A stretch of DNA of 64,000 nucleotides, taken from Isoetes taiwanensis. Lineage: Eukaryota > Streptophyta > Lycopodiopsida > Isoetales > Isoetaceae. The translations under genes and the position numbers were made by a program. Under the pieces are notes generated by a model. It did not search any database. It was not told where the DNA came from and saw only the letters and a program-made list of their open reading frames with translations. Shown here one piece after another: positions 22,713 to 34,571 of the stretch. Numbering within the stretch: position 1 is the first letter of the stretch; every line of letters begins with the position of its first letter. Location: NCBI GenBank assembly GCA_021234155.1, contig JAJEKV010000143.1:322636-386635 (forward strand), given 5' to 3'.

Positions 22713-24408
22713 CGCATTTGTAACATGTAGCAAGCATGGCATATATATTTTTCAAATGTAATTTTTCAAATTTTTGAGCATATGTTGGCACACTTTCCTT
22801 GACAAAAAGGACTTAAAATATATTTGCTTAGGATGAAGATCCCCATGTAGCACCTTATAGGGCAAACGTATATGTAATTAATATATGGATGTAGATGATC
22901 TGGAATTTTTTCTTGTTCTTCATGTGAGTCCAGGTTTCCATGCCTTGAAGTTAATCGGCCGACGGATGGTGAAAGAAAAAATGAAATAACACAATCAACC
23001 CACACTATCCTCCACATTACCATATAACATTGCAATCAAGCCCATTATATCGGATTCCAACTTTAATACTTTTACAATAACAGGAATGTTATACAGGAAT
23101 GTCATACAGGAATGTTATACAGGAGGAATGTCATACAGGATTTCAATTTCATTACTTTCAGAAATTTTAAATGGCCTCTTCTAATCACACTAACCACATT
23201 TCTTAGATAACCCATCACGCCCCTATGATCATGCTTAGATTGCCCATGTTTATAGTTTGTGACTAAGCAAAACAAGAATGCATAAATACAATGGACTCGC
23301 CACATTAGGAAAGCTGCGGATCTATTGCCCTTGAGCAATGGTACACCTAGGTTAATATTTATGTGATCATTAACTTGTCAATCTCCAAAGGCCCAACTAT
23401 GGAGCCTTGAATTACTTATATATGCAAAGAAAAATGTCTCATCTAGGCATTCCTGCGGTAGAATTGCCTCGTTGACCAATGAGATCTTTGGTGTGTAAAC
23501 AGGTTTCCTCGCTCTTAAAGGGGAGCAGGAGGAAGAGACTTGACTGAACTACCGCCACATGATAAAGTAAGGACTTGCTCTTGTGGGGATATTGAAGTTC
23601 GGGCTAGCCGTGAGGTAGGATAATAGGAACCTCATATATTTAACTTTGGTTTTGCTTTCTTTTGAAAAGATGTCATGGGACCTTTACCTACAGGAGATGG
23701 ATACTTCGTCTTATGGCACCACATTTAAACCATTTGGATTAAAAAATACCGAACAATAGTTCGAGTTTGTCCCTCTGGTAGAAGATCCATTAGTATCTAA
23801 CATGCCGATAAAAGTAATTATGTTTAGTGTATTACCTTAGGCTCATGTGTCGAAAAGAGTTCGACATGTCATGTTGGGCTGTATATTCATAATGGTAGTT
23901 TGTCTAACCATGTGTGCGACAAGTCCATTATGCACAACGTGAACTCTTGCTAACTTACCAAATAGAAGCATCGGGAGCGGACATGCATTTGGCCCCTTTA
24001 TATTTCGGATGTGTGTGTGTGCGGTTAGGGTCTTCTAACCCTTTCTTTGTAACCAAAGAGAATGAAATCACTGATTAACTTGAGATGCAAGCAATAGAGA
24101 CGTTGAGATCCAATATATTGGTAATAATACTTAAAAGCTTACCTTATTTTCAAAGCTCACTATAGTCGCCACAAAGATGATCCGCAATACTGGTCGTATT
24201 TACGCTGCGAGTCGGTTGGATGCTTTGAGTGGGGCAAAAGAGGCATGGAAAGCCACTAAAGAAGCGAGTAGGCCTTAATCCACCACGGCAATGGCCAAAG
24301 GATTATTTACCGATAGCAATTTTCCAACCTTCATATTTCTTGTAGCAAATAATGTAAGGCCATTCCCATCCTTACCGGCCTGAGATAGAAACATGGCCTA
24401 TATAATTG
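22713..24408. other. Gene-poor stretch with minisatellite
   Basis: No supportable gene. At 23,081-23,140 a 13-bp unit (CAGGAATGTTATA and variants) is repeated four times, the last with a 3-bp insertion. Confidence 0.6.
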
Positions 24409-25033
24409 CTACATTTGGGTGCTTCTGGCGTGTTGATACGCAAAATAAGCGGCTAACCCGATTAAACCCCCATAGTGCTTTGGTTTATAGCAACGACGCA
24501 TTTGTTCATCATTTCTTTTAGCATCTTTAGCATCAGGAGCCTTGTCACGAGCATGCTCAAGTGTGCTCTGCGCTTTGTTATATTCCTGCAAGGCATATAA
24601 ACACCGAGTTTTCCTAAAGAGGCTTTCCACATGGGTAGCATCAAACTTTAAAGCATGACAAGCATCTGCAAGGGCTCTTACATAGTTAGGCAACTTCATC
24701 CAGGCCTCTGACATATTAGAAAATGATTGCATGACAAGTTCTTTGGATTCTGATGTGCCCTGCATCAATGCATTTGGTATAGGCATCGATAGCACTCTTT
24801 TAGTCATTCTTACCAAACAAACGATTGCCCTCATCCATTAACTTCTCAAGCCTAAGATCCCTCTCAAGAAACACGCTCAAGAAACTGGACGTTCGCAGGA
24901 TGCAGCTGTGAAGAGTTGTCCTCTAGTTATAACTAGTGCATGTACCTCAAGGCAGTGCCAAGCAGAGCTCAAGAGCTATGCCACCGCCATAGCAAGAAAG
25001 AGAAACACGGCCGTCGCCATCCGGATCTGCCAT
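24409..25033 (-). pseudogene. TPR protein, broken
   Basis: The minus strand has a possible start MADPDGDGRVSL at 25,033. Further down, KLMDEGNRLFGKND, a stop and KSAIDAYTKCIDAG form one tetratricopeptide motif; after a 1-base shift SFSNMSEAWMKLPNYVRALA and FDATHVESLFRKTRCLYALQ form two more, followed by a lysine-rich stretch and the end GLIGLAAYFAYQ, perhaps a membrane anchor. TPR domains bind protein partners such as chaperones. No introns are evident within the TPR part, so it is a processed copy or a small gene damaged by one stop and one indel. Confidence 0.6.
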
Positions 25034-25135
25034 AGCCGAGTTGCGAAAGGCACGACAGCGAATTTTTAGAGTTTTCTAATTTCCCTGGCCGTACGATTCG
25101 AAATTAGAGAATCGGACGGCTCAAATTGATTTTGG

Positions 25136-25159
25136 GTGACGTGGCATGACACGTGGCAT
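25136..25159 (-). promoter_or_regulatory. G-box pair upstream of TPR gene
   Basis: CACGTG at 25,150-25,155 and a nearby GACGTGGCA repeat lie about 110 bp upstream of the TPR start codon. Plant bZIP and bHLH factors bind such motifs. Position supports a former promoter; activity is unknown. Confidence 0.35.
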
Positions 25160-26699
25160 AGCTAGAATTGCAGCCTTTTGTGCAGGGGGGGTTAGGCAAC
25201 CCTGCTAAACAAAGTTATGTATACATTGGGGGTATATATAATATTCACATGAGGTCGTAAATGAGGGGATTTTTTATCATAAAATGGCGTATAAATTTCC
25301 CTTTTTTCGCGCGAGGGAAGGTGGGGATGCATGCAAAATTCAAAAATTGTATGCTAGAAGTTTCTTATTAAAAAGTGTCATATAGGATAGATGCATCCCC
25401 TGAGGTTACAATGTGACTACAATGGAACATTATGATGATGAATGCTTAAGTAGTTATAGATGAGTCAGAGGATACTCATGCTCAATGAGTTTCTAAGATG
25501 CGCAGTGATCTCAAATGGGTATATTTCCTTTAGGTTTCAAAGACGTATCTTATTTTAATGCATAGTTACCAAGAACCACGTTTGGAACTTGATTCTTATC
25601 CCAAACCTAGTTCCAAGGGCCGAGATTTCTGGGAACTCTTAGGGATGTTTCGATTTGGCGTCTTACCGAATGGAGTTCCGATCATTTGGAAACCCTGGTC
25701 CCGGTGTGAAAGTTAGAAAAAAGTAATTTAGTCTAATTCCAATAGTTTGAAAAGGTCGAACCCCTACTTTGTTTTTGCCCAAAAAATCTTTATACCTCTA
25801 TCGCAAAGCTATGTTGGTACTGAAGTCGATGATCGACGGCACAACATTTGATTATACTTTCATGGCATGTACAACTCCCTGCTTGCCTTATTGTTGATTT
25901 TACTTTCATGACAGCTGCAGCTTGCTGCTTGCCTTGTTTCAAGTGTAGCTTGGCTTCTTGCAAATGAGTGAGTAAGTGAGGACCATCATGGGAACAACTC
26001 CTAATCATTGACGATATATCAAGGTGAGTTTCATATTTCCTGACCTGATGCAATCTTGAGAGAGCTTACTAATTTGGGAAGCTTCTACAAGCTATGTCTT
26101 AAATAGCTTTGGATGAAGGTAATATTCATTTATTATTTCACATATTTGGCAGTTCTTATTATATGCGATGTAACTTAGAACATGTACTCACGGTTTTTGC
26201 TGTGCAGGATCATGATTAAGCCATGAGAATTTAAGAAATGAGAAACAAGGTCAAGAGTCGATTTCTGTAGAATTAGCTTTAATTTCTACTACCTCTGCAT
26301 CTTGTGTTTTGACAGAGTGGGTTCTATAAGAGTTTCTACGCACAATTCTCAGCCCTTTCTTGGAAACAACTTCGGCAGAAATCTCTTCCTTATGAACTGT
26401 CCAGTGGATTTTGGAGTCGAACCTATATATCATTGGGCTTCTTTTTTCGGCATGGAACCTGCTCGAACAATTCAAGAAATAGACACTGTGATCTGGAGGT
26501 TTTCGTTGGCCAACTAATTCCTGTCTTCCTAGTGTTTTAGGATTTTGCTACAGTCCCATAGTTTGTGTTTCCTGTCACCATCTGTTTGGCTCTCCTTTTG
26601 TTTCTTGTTTTCTGCGCCCTTTCCCCTCCAGCTTCCCCCCATCCCTTTCAATGATAGATTCTGGGTAGGGCCTGCAGGCCCTATCTGGTACCCTCTGCC
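25160..26699. other. Gene-poor stretch
   Basis: No supportable gene on either strand; pyrimidine-rich DNA from 26,560 on may be the 5' leader of the following LINE. Confidence 0.5.
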
Positions 26700-26808
26700 C
26701 CTTTCGATTTGACCCTTCCCGTCCTCCTCATCTCGGTCATGTCTTTCTCCAATATCTTCTCCAGACCTCTTCTTTTTAAAAATTCTCTCAGCTTCCTTAA
26801 TCCAGGCT

Positions 26809-28580
26809 TTGAGGTTCGCCCAAGCTCGGCCAGAGCCAACCCGACCATGTGCGCTAGGAATGGGCGTCTTCTTCCGAAGTCAAAGCTCTTGCCTTCAAAC
26901 ACGGGAAAGAAATCGACATCGGTACATTGCCAAATTAGAGTATGATCAAGATAGTATTTGGAATCGGATCAAGGAGCTCGATGCCCTCTTTAATCTAACC
27001 GAAAACCCGGCCAAAGCATAGCGGCCATCATCATGGATCTAGTGCGGGATGGGGAAATCTTTCAAGCTTTTCGAAGAACAGGGGAAAAATGAATCGATTT
27101 CTCTGCGGGCGGGTCCGATGACAAAAGATTTGCCTTCAACACCTGAACAAAATCCGGCATCTTGACCTTTTTGCTCACCTCTAAAATGACCATCAAGTTA
27201 GACCACTCTTGCGAATTCTTTGCGATCTTAAAAATGGGGTTTTCAGATCCACCATAGATGAACTCAAACTAAGAGCCAACAAATGTTATCGAGAATCTAC
27301 GCCTCTGAAGATGGTTGGAACAAAGTATCCTTCAAAATGGTGGAAAGATAGGCTGAATCTTTCCCCACTATTGTCGGGAAAATGGAACAAAGACTTCAAA
27401 GAATATATCTGAGGCGACCCTTCCCGAATGCGATTGGTTTCCCTTGAAGACACCAAAGCAAAATTTCTGATCGTGAGATGCGGTTTTCCAAACTCAATGG
27501 GTTGCAAATGCATAGACAAGAATGGGTATTTTATTCAGAGGAAGCACAAATTGTACTACTTGCCCAAGCGCATTTCTTTGCGAATTTAAGAAAGCCAATC
27601 TTAGAAATCAAGTACAAGGAAAAAAAAAAAATAAGGTCGAATTGGAGGTCCCGATTCTTGGCAAAGGCGAGATAAGATAAAAAGTAACATTTCTTACTCG
27701 AAATTGTGCAAAATTCTGTTTCTAAAGTTTACGCAAAAACTATAGAAAAAGATTATCGAGGCATGTACCCTAATCTTCTTTGCCAGAGAAGCGGGGGTTC
27801 CTATTACGACGGATAGCCCCGCTCTTCTTGACCTTTCTTCTATCCGTGACCATTACGCTTCTAACACTTTTTGGCCGGAGGTCTCATCATCCACTTTCTG
27901 CTTCCCCGCTCCCGGTGTTGTCAAGTTTCATATTTCCAAGATCCATCACTGTAAAATTGCTTCCATTCTGAAATTGGACACCAAGACCTACCAAGTCATC
28001 TGCCAAGATAGCATCTATGCCAATAATGTGCTCAAAAAGAAAATTAATTCTTTTGGCAAGCATCTTGTCTACATTATGAAATGGTTCCCCGAATTCATCC
28101 CAAGAGACCACTCTAATATCTCCATTGTTACCTGGGCCAAATTCCTGAATCTTCCCCCCACCTTATGGACCCCAAATCACCTCAGAGCTATAGGCAATCA
28201 TCTCGGTCAGGTTCTTGACATCAGCATCCCCCAAACCAATTTTCCTTCCATCTGTCTTTCCAAGTCCATCTCTTCCGACTGGTCTCCTTTGGTTAGCATC
28301 AAGACCTCCCATCACAAGAACTTATAAATTCAGATCAATTTCAGTAATATCCCCCTCTCTGGCCTTAAATCGGAGGGTGGTATCAAAAGCGACAAACAAG
28401 AGCTGTGCCCACCATCGGGTCAATCATGTCCGGATAAAAAGTCCAATCCCTGAATTAGAGCACCTTCCCGAGATACAAAAAGAAAAAGGTAGCGGCGGTA
28501 CAACAACCCGGTTGTGCGATCTTTGTCCCCCTTTGAAGCTATTAGAGGTCTGAGATTGAATCATGTTCCTCCCGGCCCAT
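26809..28580 (+). pseudogene. LINE ORF1 (DUF4283-like RNA-binding protein)
   Basis: The clearest part is 27,974-28,327: YQVICQDSIYANNVLKKKIN, MKWFPEFIPRD, WAKFLNLPPTLWTPNHLRAI, GNHLGQVLDI. The W-P, LPP.LW and G..LG.VL pattern is that of DUF4283, the nucleic-acid-binding domain of plant L1 ORF1 proteins. Upstream frames (26,809-27,600) are basic and broken. Frameshifts separate all parts. Confidence 0.7.
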
Positions 28581-28899
28581 ATTAGGATCCCTCTAGCTTT
28601 GAGCGTGGATTTAAAAGCAGACCTTGTGAGACCTATGCTTAGGATCTCTCAAACATGCTCAACATTAAGGCTCATTTCGATTCCTACCTCAAAAAATCTT
28701 ATAATGAGCTTACGTGAAAGGTACCAAGACTATTCGGTCAGTTAACCTCTTTGCGGTGGCGACATCAAAAGTTACCATCCAAGAGATCCCCTTACGGCGA
28801 TTGGAACCAAGTCATAAGCGGGAAGAAGAAAAGAAACCAATTCACTAGTTCTTTGCTACTAAGACCCCTATTAGAAGAAGTCAAGGAGCATCCCTCTCC

Positions 28900-29650
28900 T
28901 TATAAACCTCTGTTATCCAAAATGAATAGCTCTCTCAAAATCATTACACCGGAATGCGCAAGGAATAAGCGATTCGGCAAAGGGATAGACTTAAGGTTTG
29001 CCTATCCTCCTCATCCCACGATTTTCTTCTCCTTCAAGAGCATAAGCTACATGATGTCGATTACAGACTCTAAAATTGCTAGAATTCTCCCTCGAGGCAT
29101 GGAGACTTGGGCCCTATCGACCAATATCGGTTTGGTGGGATTGCAATTTGTTTGGAAAAAGTCTTAACATCATCGATCAATATATGATGAGCGATGACTC
29201 GAGCGGATGGCGGATTCTTAGCTTCAAGCTTCGACAATCTCAAAATCGCCATTATCAACATATATGCTTACAATAATCCTCTTGAGAGTGACGGGAATTT
29301 TGGAATAAAATCAGAAACAGTTTTAGCAATGTTGAGGTGGATGAAGTCATTATGGGGGGTGATTTCAACATGGTCACCCATAATTTCATGAAAAATGGTA
29401 ATTTCAGGCCCCTCTCTTCGGATGAATTTAACTCTTGGTCTGATTTGATCTCCATCAATAACCTCACCCTAGCTAGAACCTCCCCAAATGATTTTGTTGG
29501 TGCGATCGAGAATCAATCCGATCTGCTTCATGCCTTCATAATGAATTCTATTTGGCGCCAAATCTCACGGAATTCAAGTAGCGAGTTACTAATACGAATG
29601 GATACAGCTCCACGACCACTTCCCTCAGCTTATCTCCATTCATAGAAACA
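28900..29650 (+). pseudogene. LINE ORF2 endonuclease domain
   Basis: In shifting frames: TNIGLVGLQFVWKKS, IAIINIYAYNN and VIMGGDFNMV. GGDFN is the metal and phosphate-binding motif of the APE-type endonuclease that nicks target DNA. FNSWSDLISINNLTL continues the domain. At least three frameshifts. Confidence 0.75.
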
Positions 29651-29769
29651 GTGGAGTCGCCACCAAAAGGAACTCCTACTTCAAATTAAATACCCAGCTG
29701 ATTAACCATCCTGACTTCAGAGATATCATTTTGGAATTGATTGACTCTACATAAAAGCCCTACGGGAGC

Positions 29770-31316
29770 TATGGCTGGATGTCTTGGTGGTGTAACACAG
29801 CCAAGCTAATCAAAGACAAACTCAAGACTTGGGGGAAAGAGATCCACCTTGCCAAGATGGTCCATCTGAATAGCCTTAGAAACACTCTCCCGAATACTGC
29901 AGGGGAAGAATACAACAGAATTAGTCAAGAAATCGAGGCCGAAGAATTAAGGATTGCAGCAGGTTGAAGGCTCAAATCAAAGATCACTGAGCTTAAGGAG
30001 GATGAAAGAGCTCATTCTAAGTATTTCTTTGTAAAAGCCAAGGGCAGAACTAGAAGAAATCATATAGACGAGATTATGGTCAATGGCACTAAGATCATTG
30101 GAGATGATAACCTTAAAATTGCAGCCACCAATCATTTTACTAATATCATGGGCACCACCTCGGTCTCATATCAGGAAGATAGTGAGAACTTTATCAAAAT
30201 GGAGGAAAAAGTCACTTATAATCAGAATATTGCTCTAACAAGTCCGTTCTCTTTGGAGGAGCTTAGCAAACTGGTCCACGACATGAAGAATGGCAAATCT
30301 CGAGGACTGGACGGTCTTCCGGCTGAATTCTTCAAAGCTACGGGATTTTTACGGGACCCCACATTACGAACATATATGCGAGTTTATTATGAGGAAGAAA
30401 ATGGATAATGAAATTAATACCCGCTTCATCACTTTGATTTCTAAGATTCTGAACCTATATCCTTTTAGGATTATAGACCTATATCTCTTACTAATGTTAT
30501 GTACAAGATTATTTCAGGTGCAATTACTCAAAGGCTGAAAAAGATTACGAACAATATTATAAGTCCTGACCAATCGGCCTATTTGAAAGGGAGGAACATT
30601 CTAGATAATGTTGTTCTGACCACCCTCGGCCTTAGATGGGCAAAAGACTCTAAGTAAAGAGATTGCACTCCTCAAGCTCGACATCACCAAAAGCTTTTGA
30701 TATGGTTAGGCGGGATTTTCTTAAGTTATGTTCGCGAAAAGCAAACTTGGATTCAATATCAGCTCAATCAATATTTTCTGGCAATTCTCAATAACTCCTC
30801 CTCCTCGGTTCTCATAAATGGAGAATGCAGCCCCTTCTTCAATATCAAAGAGGAGTCAGCGGGGCTGACCCTAGCCCCATTTCTTTTTATCATTGTGATG
30901 GAAGCTCTTCCACGGCTTGAGTTCTGGCAACAAAAGAAGAGGGCACAATAACAGGTTTGTATCTCCCTACAAATGATATTACTGATCAATTCCTCAATGG
31001 GCATTTTGCAGATGACACCTTTATCCTTTTATCTATGGACCTCCAATCGATTAACCAGACCAAGGAGATTTTATTTGACTTTGGCAAATTTTCTGGCTGC
31101 AACATCAATCCGAATAAATCCAAGATTACTTCCCACGACCCGGATCTGGGAACTCAGGCTGCCACCCTTCTCGACTGCAGTTTCAGCCCCTCCAATGCCC
31201 ACTCCAAGCTGTTAGGCATTCCATTTGCTATCCGTTCCAATGCTGCAGACCTTTGGAATAGCATCATTGAGAAATTATCACAAAGTGGACACCCTCAACT
31301 CAAGATTCCTCTCTAA
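29770..31316 (+). pseudogene. LINE ORF2 reverse transcriptase
   Basis: Readable motifs in order: KYFFVKAKGRTRRNHI, GKSRGLDGLPAEFFK (30,296), RFITLISKI (30,421), MYKIISGAITQRLK and SPDQSAYLKGRNILDNVVL (30,500-30,620), LKLDITKAFDMV (30,680), SSSVLING and a degraded GxRQGDPLSP block (KEESAGLTLAPFLF), then GHFADDTFILL, the catalytic box with F for Y. Finally KFSGCNINPNKSKI. This is the L1-clade RT; several frameshifts and stops interrupt it. Confidence 0.85.
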
Positions 31317-32580
31317 AGCGGGCCGAGCAATCCTAGCAAATTCTGTCATTGCCTCAACTCATGTATACCAATCCTCCTTCATCCTTGCTCCTAAGAAGGT
31401 TTACAGAAAACTTCAAGGAATTCTTGGGAGGTTTATTTCCTGTGGCAGCAACAGAAAATGTTGGACTCCAGTCTCTATGGAAGAATGTTGCAAATCCAGG
31501 TCTGAAGGAGGTTTAGGCATTATCAACATTGAGAGGCATGCTACAGCACTGGCAGCTAAATTTTTCATCAAAGCCATCATCGACAAAATTCAGCATCCGG
31601 TTATTGTCCTAATCAAGCACTATATCCTTAAATGGAAACCCTATGGTTGGAATATCAAAATGGTGCTCCCTGATGCTGCCTTTTTTGATCTAAAGATCCC
31701 CACCAGCACTCCTCCCTTGATCAGGAAATGGATAAGGGCTTGGCAACATGTAAAAGGCATGTTTTCTTGGAAGAAAGGTATCTCTCCCTCTCAACACATC
31801 TTTTGGAATCCTTACCTCCTTGGAGAAAACAGCATTCACTGTCTTATCAGAAATTTTCCAAATCAAGCGAAATTTTGGCAAGACAAAGGTTTGATTAGAA
31901 TTTCAGATCTGTTTGATACTAACGGTCCTATTCCTTTCGATTCTTCCATTATTAGATATGAAGATGAAAGCAGCAGATCTCTTTATAATGCTATTCTTAG
32001 CTATATTTCTCAAGCAGATTGGAACAACAGTGACATCACTTGGCAGTTTAAAGGGAGACTCCTCTTCAAAGTCAAGGACACCTACAAGTACTTAATGAGA
32101 AATCAAACAATGAGTATCCACCTTAAATGGGGGTTATCCTATGAACGCTGCAGATCCAATCTCAAACACCTATGGAAGTCTCCAATTAATCCGAAAATCA
32201 AAGCCTTCATTTGGCAATTGTGGCATAAGAGTTTAGCCACTAATTGCAAGCGCTTTAGCTGTAACTTTTCAAATACTAATATCTGTCCGAGGTGCCTCTC
32301 TTATGCAGAAAATGAAGACCATTTATTCAGATCATGTTTCTGGTCCCAATGGACAATTGAAATCTCATCCGAAGCTCTTCAACTCAATCTATCTTTGGAC
32401 AGTTCTGAAGCCGACTTCTTTATACCAGTCTCCCCTAGACATTGGAGTTTTTACATTCTTCTTTGGAGAATCTGGAAAAGCAGAAACAAGCTGGTGTTCT
32501 GCAATGAAATAATATGGTTACAAGCCATTCTCTCTCAAACCAACTATGATGTATCTTGGATTTATAAAATCAACTCATAA
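31225..32580 (+). CDS. LINE ORF2 C-terminus with zf-RVT domain
   Basis: A 451-codon open frame, the longest in the window. It starts within the RT thumb region (SRFLSKAGRAILANSVI; EGGLGIINIERHATALAAKF), and near residues 350-390 has FIWQLWHKSLATNCK, ICPRC and EDHLFRSC, the C..C..H..C pattern of zf-RVT typical of plant L1 ORF2 proteins. The conserved tail ILLWRIWKSRNKLVFCNE follows. As the natural protein starts 2 kb upstream, this is a surviving fragment. Confidence 0.85.
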   Translation: MLSVPMLQTFGIASLRNYHKVDTLNSRFLSKAGRAILANSVIASTHVYQSSFILAPKKVYRKLQGILGRFISCGSNRKCWTPVSMEECCKSRSEGGLGIINIERHATALAAKFFIKAIIDKIQHPVIVLIKHYILKWKPYGWNIKMVLPDAAFFDLKIPTSTPPLIRKWIRAWQHVKGMFSWKKGISPSQHIFWNPYLLGENSIHCLIRNFPNQAKFWQDKGLIRISDLFDTNGPIPFDSSIIRYEDESSRSLYNAILSYISQADWNNSDITWQFKGRLLFKVKDTYKYLMRNQTMSIHLKWGLSYERCRSNLKHLWKSPINPKIKAFIWQLWHKSLATNCKRFSCNFSNTNICPRCLSYAENEDHLFRSCFWSQWTIEISSEALQLNLSLDSSEADFFIPVSPRHWSFYILLWRIWKSRNKLVFCNEIIWLQAILSQTNYDVSWIYKINS

Positions 32581-32849
32581 GTTCTTCTATCTTGCAGGAA
32601 AATTCTTCCTCATGAGCAAACGGATCACTTTCCCAAATAAGAAGTATGAAGACATCCAGAAATGGGCTGCTGATTTTCCGACGGTTTGCTCCTTCATCAC
32701 TTTGAAGAAGATTGTGATCATGCGTGCTCATGCGCTCTTGAACCTGATCTGAAAAGAGAATTTACATGTCAAGCCACGGATGCAGCTGGGAAATATAATT
32801 TTGCCAAATCAAGAATCTGTCCATGTCTCTCTTTGCAAGATGACCATAA

Positions 32850-34252
32850 TCACAAGGGGACCGGATCCTTAGACAAAGGCGGCTTGTGGCGTCCCCTACT
32901 CATATACGATTGCACTCACAGGTATACAAACAGGAGTTCATCCCCATACCAGCTCCATGCTAATATAGGGCCCTCCACGTATCTTTGCAACCTTGAAGAG
33001 TTCGGTGGGAAGAATGAAGGGTCCTTTACCTGTCTCCCTCGGGGCCTACCTAGGCTGCGAGGCGTAAACATACATGTCATTAGTACATACATCAACATCA
33101 TATGACCATCACGAAGGATGGTCCTCCACATATCTGCATAGACAAAGATCGGCACATCACATAGGGAATCCTACCCAAGGCTCGGACTCAAAGGGATGAT
33201 CGGCGGCTTGGGTCTCGAGTTCATCGCAGGAGAATTCATGGCAATGGATTTGGGTGGCATAAGAACATGGCATTGGGTTTGTCCACTCCATCCGCCCCTC
33301 CTGTTTTACTGCTGGAGTAGGCTGAAAAGTGTTGGGACACCGTAGCCCGCCGGATGCATAGCCAAAAGGGCTATTCACGGGTTTCATCTCCCGATTCCGA
33401 TGGGGCGGTAGGGATCACTCCCTCCATAGATCTACATCTTGACTCAAGGTGACTAGAGGGCCTTTGCCCGTATTCGATTGAACCTAATTGGAAAGTGAAC
33501 ACCACTTCACGGTGTCGAGCCCATACCTTACCCTTTCGGTGGTAAGCTATTGGGCCTAGTCACAACGATCGGTGAGGCCTTACACACCGGAGGGATCGAT
33601 TCAAGAGTGAACACCTGAACCTCCTTCTTAGCTAGTCTCGCCCCTTCACCCACAACCAGGTGTGGTTCTTGTACACAGGCCGAATCTATAGTGTGCTAGA
33701 GAGGCTAATCTAGGAGCATCTACTACCAAGCTTTAGGTCTCTACCCCCTTCCCAATACAAAGGAGTTCATAGAGATACATCATCCATATACATCACGGGA
33801 AGAACTAAAGAACAAGATTTAATCTATATCATAGAGTTAGGTTCTTTAGTTAGAGTCTGGTATCTAGAGATCTAGATAGCTGCTAAAGGCGATTTAATAG
33901 GCTAAACCTACTGATACAATGGTAAAGCGGTTTAGACCATTAAATCGACTACATACCTGATCCATGAGTTGCTCCTCGACCGAGTTCTGACCATCCTCTT
34001 GAGCCTTTCGAATCAAGGGAAACTAATGGTGCAATTCTCTTGGGCAAGATGTTCAGGGGCGTTTTGGCTCTGGGGCAGTAAAGCAGAGCTCTAAAACTCT
34101 AGGAACGAAAATGGGCAAGTTAGGGTTCTCCTACTTAAATGGCAAGGGTTGGGGCTTAGGGTTTCCAATTATCCCTTTAGGCATGTGGGATAATTGGAAA
34201 TGGGCCCACTTGCCTTTAAACACGATTGCAAATTAAACGGGAGTGTTGCATC
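32850..34252 (-). repeat. LTR-like segment related to the chromovirus LTR
   Basis: Several blocks at 33,230-33,770 match blocks of the 5' LTR at 10,730-11,290 in the same order and orientation, for example CCATCCGCCCCTCC, then ACACAGGCCGAA, GGAGCAT, and CTCTACCCCC, with extensive divergence between them. On the minus strand a start TGATGCAACACTCCCG at 34,252 is a plausible LTR beginning. No primer site is visible at the other end, so it is a partial or solo LTR of a sister family. Confidence 0.55.
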
Positions 34253-34262
34253 ACTCCCGTTT
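34235..34262. repeat. Perfect 11-bp inverted repeat
   Basis: AAACGGGAGTG, loop TTGCAT, CACTCCCGTTT. It coincides with the presumed LTR start and lies two bases from the left end of element A. Confidence 0.9.
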
Positions 34263-34571
34263 CAAAGATTCCCTTTAAAAAAACACCAAGTTTCTAAAAT
34301 AAGCCCTTTTTTATAGTTGTTAAGAATTTCTAGAGGTTTGCATTTTTTTTCATGCTATTTTGGCCCATTATTAGACGAAAACTTTGTACTTATGAAAGAG
34401 AAATCATAAAAATAGCGAAATTTAGGCATAGACTTGAAGAGACTGAAAGCATTACAAAAAACAAGCACCAGAATAGAAAGGAAAAAAAAGTACTATGTTT
34501 TTAATAAATTGTTGTACATCAATATTGAAGATTCATTGTAATAAATAATGATAATTTTAATATCAAGATAG

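Larger units (their letters stand above)
26700..32760 (+). mobile_element. Plant L1-type LINE
   Basis: A non-LTR retrotransposon about 6 kb long with DUF4283-like ORF1, endonuclease, reverse transcriptase and a C-terminal zf-RVT domain, in the order of plant L1 elements. Left boundary is estimated from the pyrimidine-rich leader, right boundary from the end of the ORF2 tail. I could not identify a clear poly(A) tail or target duplication. Frameshifts throughout show it is dead, though one 451-codon frame survives. Confidence 0.85.
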
